Below are positions 1 to 4,314 of a DNA stretch of 5,990 bases, one piece after another. Within the stretch, counting starts at the first letter, position 1; each line of letters opens with the position of its first letter. Source of the DNA: Methylococcaceae bacterium UBA1147 (GTDB lineage: Bacteria; Pseudomonadota; Gammaproteobacteria; Methylococcales; UBA1147); the NCBI GenBank assembly GCA_002311315.1, contig DBZZ01000040.1, forward strand, positions 1-5,990, read 5' to 3'. The notes under the pieces were generated by a model. It saw only the letters and a program-made list of their open reading frames with translations, was not told where the DNA came from and searched no databases. Made by a program: the position numbers and the translations under genes.

Positions 1-754
1 AGAAGGCCTTCAGCATCAGGACGGCCACAGCTTGCTGTTATCGGCCACGGTTCCGAGCTGTGTTTCCTATGATCCGGCCTTCGGCTACGAACTGGCGGTT
101 ATCGTTCATGATGGCCTGCGACGAATGTACCAGCAAGGCGAAAGAGTGTTCTATTACCTGACGGTGACCAACGAGAACTACATCCAGCCCGAATTGCCGT
201 CTGAATCGGTGGAAGGAATCATCAAGGGGATGTATTGCTTGAAAAAGAGCCCGGACACGGCCGATGTTCAGCTCCTTGGAAGTGGAGCGATTCTGCGCGA
301 GGTCATCGCGGCGGCTGACCTGCTGAAGCAGGACTTCGGTTTTGAGGCCGATCTCTGGAGCATAACCAGTTTTAACGAACTGCGCCGTGAAGGCGAATCA
401 AAGGATCGTTGGAACCTGCTTCACCCGAATGGCGAACCAAGGATTAGTTACGTGGAACAGCAGATGGTGGATACATTGGGCCCTGTGGTTGCGGCATCGG
501 ATTACCAGAAACTGGTGGCCGACCAGATCCGTCCGTACGTACCGCGCCGTTACTCGGTGCTGGGGACAGACGGCTTTGGACGTAGTGACTCCCGGAGGCA
601 GCTGCGCAAGTTCTTCGAGGTGGACCGGTATTTTATCGTTCTTGCTGCACTCAGCGCACTGGTCGATGAAGGACGCACTGGCGTGGATGATGTGAACAGG
701 GCGATTTCCATCTACAACATTGATTCGGACAAACCGGATCCGGTGAGCTTCTAG
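1..754 (+). CDS. aceE: Pyruvate dehydrogenase E1 component, homodimeric type, C-terminal part (5'-truncated by window)
   Basis: E1 of the PDH complex uses thiamine diphosphate to decarboxylate pyruvate and reductively acetylate the lipoyl group of E2 in the cytoplasm. The reading frame is already open at base 2 (Glu-Gly-Leu-Gln-His-Gln-Asp-Gly-His), so the TTG at 32 is an internal codon and not a start. About 250 C-terminal residues are present out of the nearly 890 usual for this family. The match to remembered E. coli AceE is close throughout: the EGLQHxDGHS stretch at the left edge, VQLLGSGAILREV, a WNLLHP block, and LGTDGFGRSDSR at 560-595, in the C-terminal transketolase-like domain. The cofactor and active-site regions lie upstream of the window. 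The stop is TAG at 752-754, with aceF 21 bp downstream in the same frame. No frameshift is seen. The identification is firm; only the C-terminal quarter can be judged. Confidence 0.96.
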   Translation, partial: EGLQHQDGHSLLLSATVPSCVSYDPAFGYELAVIVHDGLRRMYQQGERVFYYLTVTNENYIQPELPSESVEGIIKGMYCLKKSPDTADVQLLGSGAILREVIAAADLLKQDFGFEADLWSITSFNELRREGESKDRWNLLHPNGEPRISYVEQQMVDTLGPVVAASDYQKLVADQIRPYVPRRYSVLGTDGFGRSDSRRQLRKFFEVDRYFIVLAALSALVDEGRTGVDDVNRAISIYNIDSDKPDPVSF

Positions 755-775
755 GAGAAACCACGGGCAATTCTG

Positions 776-2089
776 ATGACAGAGAAAGTGGTTGTTCCGG
801 ACATTGGTGACATCAGGGACGTGGAAGTGATCGAGATCCTGATTCAGCCGGGTGAAGAAATTGATGCCGAGCAGTTATTGATCACACTGGAGAGTGACAA
901 GGCGGTGATGGAGGTTCCCGCCCCGTTTGCCGGAACTGTCAGAAAAGTTGCCCTGAAGGTCGGAGATCGAGTCAGCCAGGGAACGTCGATTCTAGAGATG
1001 GACATCCGGGGACCTGATGAATCTTCGATCGCAGATGGACAGAAAGCAGAGGCGGAACCGGAACCGGAACCGGAACCAGGCAAAGAACCCATGCTAGAAG
1101 TTGCGCGGCGGGCTGGCCTCGATCCACTGATCAAATCCATGGATACACCAGCGACGACGGTATCGCCGGTACACGAGGTGTTAAGCAGTCCGTCGGGCAC
1201 TGGTGTTCATGCCGGACCGTCGGTGCGTCAATTTGCCCGTGAGCTGGGTGCGGATCTTTCCCATGTCAGGGGTACTGGCCGCAAGGGGCGGATTGTCAAG
1301 GAAGACGTCAAGCGCTTCGTCAAGGAGGTCCTGACGGGGCCGGGCACTGGTCTTTTCGATCTGCAGGCCCTGTCCTTGCAGCCGGAGATTGATTTTTCGC
1401 GATTTGGTGAAATCGAGTTACGGAACCTGTCGCGCATCAGGAAGGTTTCTGCGGACCGGCTGCACCGGTCTTGGCTGGGAATTCCCCATGTTACCCAGCA
1501 TGGAGATGCCGATATTACCGCGTTCGAGGCATTGCGCAAGAAGTGGAACTCCAAATCAGCCGGTCCACACCTGACCCTGCTGCCTTTCGTGATGAAGGCG
1601 GTGGTTGCAGTCCTGCAGCGTTTTCCGGATTTCAATGCTTCTCTCGGTCCGGGCGGCGAAGAACTGATAGTGAAAAAGTATTACCATATCGGCTTCGCGG
1701 TGGACACGCCGGATGGTTTGGTTGTACCGGTGTCGAGAAATGTTGATGGCAAGAAAATCCAGGAATTGGCCGGGGAACTGGCCGAAATAAGCGCCCGGGC
1801 CCGCGTAAAAAAACTGCGGCCGAGCGAGATGCAGGGAGGAACTTTCACGATCTCGAGTCTCGGGGGAATCGGCGGAACCGCGTTTACACCGATTATCAAC
1901 AATCCGGAGGTCGCGATTCTGGGGGTATCCAGGGCGCGTTTACAAGGCGTTTACGAAGGCGACGCTCTTTGCCCCCGGATGATCCTGCCCCTGTCGCTTT
2001 CCTATGACCACCGGGTCATTGATGGCGCGGCGGCAGCGCGCTTCATCGTATTTCTGGCTGATATCCTGGCCCGGCCGGAAGCCCTCTAG
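776..2089 (+). CDS. aceF: Dihydrolipoyllysine acetyltransferase, E2 of pyruvate dehydrogenase, single lipoyl domain
   Basis: E2 forms the core of the PDH complex and transfers acetyl from its lipoyl arm to CoA. The 437 residues show, in order: one lipoyl domain (about 1-76) with the modified lysine K42 in ESDKAVMEVP; an acidic/proline linker with four Glu-Pro repeats (94-101) followed by a long low-complexity stretch; the peripheral subunit-binding domain (about 147-183, PSVRQFARELG...GRIVKEDV); a second linker; and the catalytic domain (about 205-437). The catalytic domain has the IPHVTQ motif, GGTFTISSLGG, and the catalytic HRVID motif with H412 and D416. E. coli AceF has three lipoyl domains and about 630 residues, so this is the shorter single-domain form. 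The ATG at 776 is the only sensible start, because the same frame is closed by the aceE stop. Its ribosome binding site is poor: AGGAG at 753-757 is about 18 nt away, which suggests translational coupling to aceE. Confidence 0.96.
   Translation: MTEKVVVPDIGDIRDVEVIEILIQPGEEIDAEQLLITLESDKAVMEVPAPFAGTVRKVALKVGDRVSQGTSILEMDIRGPDESSIADGQKAEAEPEPEPEPGKEPMLEVARRAGLDPLIKSMDTPATTVSPVHEVLSSPSGTGVHAGPSVRQFARELGADLSHVRGTGRKGRIVKEDVKRFVKEVLTGPGTGLFDLQALSLQPEIDFSRFGEIELRNLSRIRKVSADRLHRSWLGIPHVTQHGDADITAFEALRKKWNSKSAGPHLTLLPFVMKAVVAVLQRFPDFNASLGPGGEELIVKKYYHIGFAVDTPDGLVVPVSRNVDGKKIQELAGELAEISARARVKKLRPSEMQGGTFTISSLGGIGGTAFTPIINNPEVAILGVSRARLQGVYEGDALCPRMILPLSLSYDHRVIDGAAAARFIVFLADILARPEAL
1054..1077 (+). 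repeat. Four tandem GGAACC hexamers encoding (Glu-Pro)4 in the aceF linker
   Basis: Four perfect head-to-tail copies of GGAACC are seen. In the aceF frame they give alternating Glu and Pro at residues 94-101, just after the lipoyl domain. Stiff, charged or Ala/Pro-rich linkers are a known feature of E2 proteins and let the lipoyl domain swing. Each hexamer encodes two residues, so a change in copy number would alter linker length without breaking the frame. Confidence 0.9.
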
Positions 2090-2112
2090 TCGTTGTATTG
2101 CGATGAATAATC

Positions 2113-2117
2113 AAGGG
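2113..2117 (+). promoter_or_regulatory. Ribosome binding site of lpd
   Basis: AAGGG (extending to AAGGGTGA at 2113-2120) lies 7 nt before the ATG at 2125. This supports that start over the ATG at 2103, which is in another frame and stops after four codons. Confidence 0.7.
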
Positions 2118-2124
2118 TGAATTA

Positions 2125-3549
2125 ATGGAACATCATCAATCCGATCATCATGCTGAAGTCCTGATCCTTGGCGGGGGGCCGGGTGGTTATACTGCGGCAT
2201 TTCGGGCCGCCGATCTTGGCAAGCAGGTTACCCTGGTGGAGCGCTATCCGGTGCTCGGCGGAGTGTGCCTGAACGTAGGCTGTATCCCATCAAAAGCGCT
2301 TCTGCATCTAGCCCAGGTCATTCACCAGGCCGAGGAGAGTTCGAAGTTCGGCGTTGAGTTCGGCGCCCCTAAACTGGATCTCGAAAAGATCGTGAAATGG
2401 AAGGAGCAGATCACTCGGACTCTCACCAAGGGCTTGTCCGGCCTCGCCAGCCAGCGCCATGTTGAGGTCGTTACCGGAGTCGGCCAGTTTGTTTCCGGCG
2501 GGGTTGTTCGGGTCGAAGGCTCTGAGGGCAGCCGGGAACTCTCCTTTGACGACGCGATCATCGCGGCCGGCTCGCAACCGGTGAATATCCCTTCGTTTCC
2601 GAACGATGACCCTCGCCTGATGGATTCCACCGATGCACTGAACCTGGAACAGATTCCGCAGCGGCTGCTCGTGGTTGGTGGGGGCATTGTTGGCCTGGAA
2701 TTGGCGACCGTCTACCATGCGCTTGGATCGAAAATTACCGTTGTCGAAATGATGGACCAACTCATTCCGGGATGTGACAAGGACCTGGTGAGGCCATTGA
2801 ACCAGCGGATCAAGAAACAGTACGAAAACATTTACCTGAGAACCCGCGTTACCGGGATCAAGGCGTTGAAATCTGGATTAAAGGTTTCATTCGAAGGAGG
2901 CGGAGCTCCGGAATCTGATACCTTTGACAGGGTGCTGGTCGCCGTGGGCAGACGGCCCAATGGTCACCTGATCGGCGCCGAAGCGGCGGGAATCAGGGTC
3001 GATAAAGCCGGATTCATTCCGGTGGACGAACGGCAGCAGACCAGTGTCGGTCACATTTATGCCATCGGTGACATTGTTGGCAACCCGATGCTCGCTCACA
3101 AGGCAACCCATGAAGCTCGAGTTGCTGCCGAGGTGATCGCTGGACTGCCTTCGGCTTTTCAGGCCCTGACCATTCCTTCGGTCGCTTATACCGATCCTGA
3201 GGTTGCGTGGATGGGAATGAGCGAAACCGAGGCTAAAAAAACCGGCATTGAATACGAAAAGGCCAGTTTCCCTTGGGCGGCCAGCGGCAGATCATTGAGC
3301 ATCGGTAGAAAAGAGGGGGTGACCAAGGTCATCTGTGAAAAGGAGTCTGGCCGGTTGCTGGGTGTCGGGATGGTCGGAACCAACGCCGGAGAATTGATCG
3401 CCGAAGCGGTTCTTGCATTGGAAATGGGTTCTGACGCACAGGATATTGGTTTGACCATTCATCCCCATCCAACGCTTTCCGAGACATTGGGCTTCGCGGC
3501 CGAAATGATCGAAGGTACGATTACGGATCTTTATTTGAGGCGGAAATAA
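2125..3549 (+). CDS. lpd: Dihydrolipoyl dehydrogenase (E3)
   Basis: This flavoprotein reoxidises dihydrolipoamide on E2, passing electrons through a disulfide and FAD to NAD+. The 474 residues match the usual E3 length and the E. coli Lpd sequence closely. The FAD-binding GGGPGG motif is at residues 16-21, and the redox-active disulfide is C48/C53 in GGVCLNVGCIPSK. The NAD-binding GGGIVGLE motif is at 185-192, the second FAD motif IYAIGDIVG lies near 311-319, and the active-site pair H448/E453 is in HPHPTLSE of the C-terminal dimerisation domain. The protein begins with a short His-rich tail (MEHHQSDHH) ahead of the first beta strand. It follows aceF by 35 bp, so it is probably part of the PDH operon, although in E. 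coli the same Lpd also serves 2-oxoglutarate dehydrogenase and the glycine cleavage system. All catalytic residues are intact and no frameshift is seen. Confidence 0.97.
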   Translation: MEHHQSDHHAEVLILGGGPGGYTAAFRAADLGKQVTLVERYPVLGGVCLNVGCIPSKALLHLAQVIHQAEESSKFGVEFGAPKLDLEKIVKWKEQITRTLTKGLSGLASQRHVEVVTGVGQFVSGGVVRVEGSEGSRELSFDDAIIAAGSQPVNIPSFPNDDPRLMDSTDALNLEQIPQRLLVVGGGIVGLELATVYHALGSKITVVEMMDQLIPGCDKDLVRPLNQRIKKQYENIYLRTRVTGIKALKSGLKVSFEGGGAPESDTFDRVLVAVGRRPNGHLIGAEAAGIRVDKAGFIPVDERQQTSVGHIYAIGDIVGNPMLAHKATHEARVAAEVIAGLPSAFQALTIPSVAYTDPEVAWMGMSETEAKKTGIEYEKASFPWAASGRSLSIGRKEGVTKVICEKESGRLLGVGMVGTNAGELIAEAVLALEMGSDAQDIGLTIHPHPTLSETLGFAAEMIEGTITDLYLRRK

Positions 3550-3571
3550 ACTGCCAAGTGTCGATCTTTTC

Positions 3572-3608
3572 TGCCGGACCGCTTGTTCGGGACAGAGTGA
3601 TTCCGGCA
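3572..3608. repeat. 7-bp inverted repeat downstream of lpd (possible transcript-end structure)
   Basis: TGCCGGA (3572-3578) and TCCGGCA (3602-3608) are perfect inverted repeats separated by 23 nt. The spacer can form a small CCG/CGG inner hairpin (3579-3581 with 3588-3590). It starts 22 nt after the lpd stop, where an operon end would be expected. No T-run follows on either strand, so it is not a standard intrinsic terminator. It might stabilise the 3' end or act with Rho. Confidence 0.4.
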
Positions 3609-3705
3609 AATCACAGACCGACTATTGGTTAACCAGCGATGAATCCTATCGTTGTTTTCTTGGCCTGTTTTAACGGTTATTTGGCGATGAAAGAAGGATT
3701 CAGCG

Positions 3706-3774
3706 AGGGTTTCTGCAGGTAAAGAATCGACCTTCTGACTGTTACCCCACTCTATCTCAGGTTGCAGAAACCCT
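3706..3774. repeat. Perfect 12-bp inverted repeat, 45-nt loop, possible pseudoknot
   Basis: AGGGTTTCTGCA (3706-3717) is the exact reverse complement of TGCAGAAACCCT (3763-3774). A 12-bp perfect match over this distance is not expected by chance. A further pair, GACCTTC (3729-3735) inside the loop and GAAGGTC (3788-3794) outside the stem, would give a pseudoknot layout if both formed. No T-tract follows on either strand. The function is unknown. It could be a structured transcript segment, for example the 3' region of the small - strand frame, or a trace of an old insertion. Confidence 0.6.
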
Positions 3775-3847
3775 TATCCCTGATCTCGAAGGTCTCTCTT
3801 CATACTGGTCAGATAGCTTCCTTGTCTGTATTGGTTTCGTCCCTTTT

Positions 3848-3949
3848 TTACGGGGCGATCAGCGGTTGTGCGTTGGCTTCGTTTGCCGGTTGAGGCGTTC
3901 TGACGAACAAGGCGGGTTCGGAATGATCGATGGCTGTTTCCAGAAGCAT
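3848..3949 (-). CDS. Possible small protein of 33 residues, unknown function
   Basis: On the - strand an ATG at 3949 opens a 33-codon frame that ends with TAA at 3850-3848. A textbook ribosome binding site, AAAGGAG (3964-3958), lies 8 nt before it, better than that of any other gene in the window. An in-frame ATG at 3967 would add six residues, but it sits on top of the ribosome binding site and is less likely. The peptide starts MLLETAIDHSEPALFV, turns Pro/Ala/Asn-rich and ends PLIAP. It has no Cys, no membrane segment and no recognised signal peptide. About 60 % of third codon positions are G or C, similar to the neighbouring genes. It is transcribed away from the transporter, and an NtrC-like palindrome lies just upstream. 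I do not recognise it. It might be a regulatory or leader peptide, a peptide precursor or a chance frame. Confidence 0.4.
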   Translation of the reverse strand: MLLETAIDHSEPALFVRTPQPANEANAQPLIAP

Positions 3950-3957
3950 CGTTAAAT

Positions 3958-3964
3958 CTCCTTT
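3958..3964 (-). promoter_or_regulatory. Strong ribosome binding site of the small - strand frame
   Basis: AAAGGAG on the - strand lies with an 8-nt spacer before the ATG at 3949. It is the main reason to take the 33-codon frame seriously and to prefer this start over the in-frame ATG at 3967. Confidence 0.5.
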
Positions 3965-3995
3965 CATGTCGTCACGATGTCCCCATTGTTTTTAT

Positions 3996-4012
3996 TGCAT
4001 TGGTTTAGTGCA
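3996..4012. promoter_or_regulatory. Candidate NtrC-type enhancer site (TGCA-N9-TGCA palindrome)
   Basis: TGCATTGGTTTAGTGCA is 17 bp, the length of the enteric NtrC site (consensus TGCACCA-N3-TGGTGCA). One half, TAGTGCA, matches 6 of 7 positions; the other keeps TGCA only. It lies about 235 bp upstream of the predicted sigma-54 start of the transporter gene, farther than usual but workable for an enhancer. It is also about 47 bp upstream of the small - strand start codon. The role is inferred from position and resemblance. Confidence 0.35.
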
Positions 4013-4162
4013 GACACACCATAACTGGGCACGTGGTTCCCGACATCACAGGAGATCGTACTGAGACGAACCAATGCGAACACGTATCGAGCGCGGCAGA
4101 TCTCTGACTGCCACGTGTAGGGCCAGCGCAGGCCTGAACTCGTAGTGCCAAAGTGCGACCCA

Positions 4163-4177
4163 TGCCTGACACAGGCA
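4163..4177. repeat. Compact palindrome TGCCTG-ACA-CAGGCA
   Basis: It has two perfect 6-bp arms with a 3-bp centre, about 50 bp upstream of the sigma-54 promoter candidate. Its size fits a dimeric regulator site, but I recognise no known consensus. Confidence 0.45.
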
Positions 4178-4186
4178 CTCCAAAGA

Positions 4187-4204
4187 TATTGCTCTCAAGC
4201 AATA
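4187..4204. repeat. Compact palindrome TATTGCT-CTCA-AGCAATA
   Basis: It has two perfect 7-bp arms with a 4-bp centre, ending 10 bp before the GG of the sigma-54 promoter candidate. As DNA it could be an operator. As RNA it would be a tight hairpin, if transcription started farther upstream. No known consensus is recognised. Confidence 0.5.
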
Positions 4205-4213
4205 AACACTAAC

Positions 4214-4229
4214 TGGTGCAGATTTTGCT
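4214..4229 (+). promoter_or_regulatory. Sigma-54 (-24/-12) promoter candidate for the nitrate transporter
   Basis: TGGTGCAGATTTTGCT fits the sigma-54 consensus TGGCACG-N4-TTGCW well. The invariant GG (4215-4216) and GC (4227-4228) are separated by exactly 10 nt, and TTGCT is intact. Transcription would start near 4240, leaving about 75 nt of leader before the ATG at 4315. Nitrate-assimilation genes under NtrC and sigma-54 are well documented in proteobacteria, so sequence and context agree. No convincing sigma-70 promoter was seen here. Confidence 0.55.
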
Positions 4230-4241
4230 TAGTAAATCAGC

Positions 4242-4266
4242 GGAATCGCATAGATTCCATTTTTTT
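4242..4266 (+). terminator. Hairpin plus seven-T element in the transporter leader (terminator or attenuator-like)
   Basis: GGAATC (4242-4247) and GATTCC (4253-4258) form a perfect 6-bp stem with a 5-nt loop, followed after one A by seven Ts (4260-4266). The form is that of an intrinsic terminator, but the stem is short and only half GC. It lies between the predicted transcription start and the start codon of the downstream gene. It could stop read-through from upstream or act as a controlled leader terminator. Confidence 0.45.
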
Positions 4267-4305
4267 ATTAGAGTGAAAATGGGTTAAGTAGGATCAAACC
4301 CCACC

Positions 4306-4310
4306 AAGGA
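4306..4310 (+). promoter_or_regulatory. Ribosome binding site of the nitrate transporter
   Basis: AAGGA lies 4 nt before the ATG at 4315. The spacing is short, but no other start in this frame lies near it, and an in-frame TAA at 4285-4287 rules out a longer protein. Confidence 0.6.
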
Positions 4311-4314
4311 TGTT

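Larger units (their letters stand above)
3550..4314. other. 765-bp intergenic region between lpd and the nitrate transporter
   Basis: No long coding frame is convincing here. The - strand frame at 4005-4202 lacks a ribosome binding site and protein-like composition. The region holds several separate elements that are listed individually: an inverted repeat after lpd, a 12-bp inverted repeat, a small - strand reading frame, an NtrC-like palindrome, two compact palindromes, a sigma-54 promoter candidate and a terminator-like hairpin. The lpd-proximal part (3610-3690) contains only a 10-bp palindrome, TGGTTAACCA at 3626-3635. The stretch 4020-4160 shows two CACGTG sites (4030-4035, 4112-4117) and CAGGCCTG at 4129-4136, to which I can assign no role. 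Confidence 0.7.

Noticed and set aside
1228..1635. Long opposite-strand frames inside aceF and lpd (for example 1228-1635, 2308-2760, 3292-3609)
   Set aside because: They lie opposite strongly conserved genes, have no ribosome binding sites and show no protein-family features. They are shadows of the real frames.
3639..3722. 27-codon + strand frame with a hydrophobic start (MNPIVVFLACFNGYLAMK)
   Set aside because: It looks a little like a small membrane protein, but no ribosome binding site precedes the ATG and it ends inside the 12-bp inverted repeat arm. Support is insufficient.
3838..3857. Hairpin CGTCCC-(TTTTTTAC)-GGGGCG as a terminator
   Set aside because: The T-run lies in the loop and not after the stem, and the stem contains a G-T pair. 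It does not have terminator form on either strand.
4074..4145. 23-codon + strand frame near the CACGTG sites
   Set aside because: It has no ribosome binding site and an Arg/Ser/Thr-rich random-looking product.
4005..4202. 65-codon - strand frame in the intergenic region
   Set aside because: It has no ribosome binding site, an arbitrary composition (many Ser, Arg, Cys and Thr) and overlaps the palindromes and the NtrC-like site. It is treated as a chance frame.
4187..4266. Tandem-hairpin ANTAR (NasR/NasT) antitermination target
   Set aside because: Hairpins exist, but the loops do not show the six-base loop with conserved A1 and G4 known for ANTAR targets, and the first palindrome is upstream of the predicted start.
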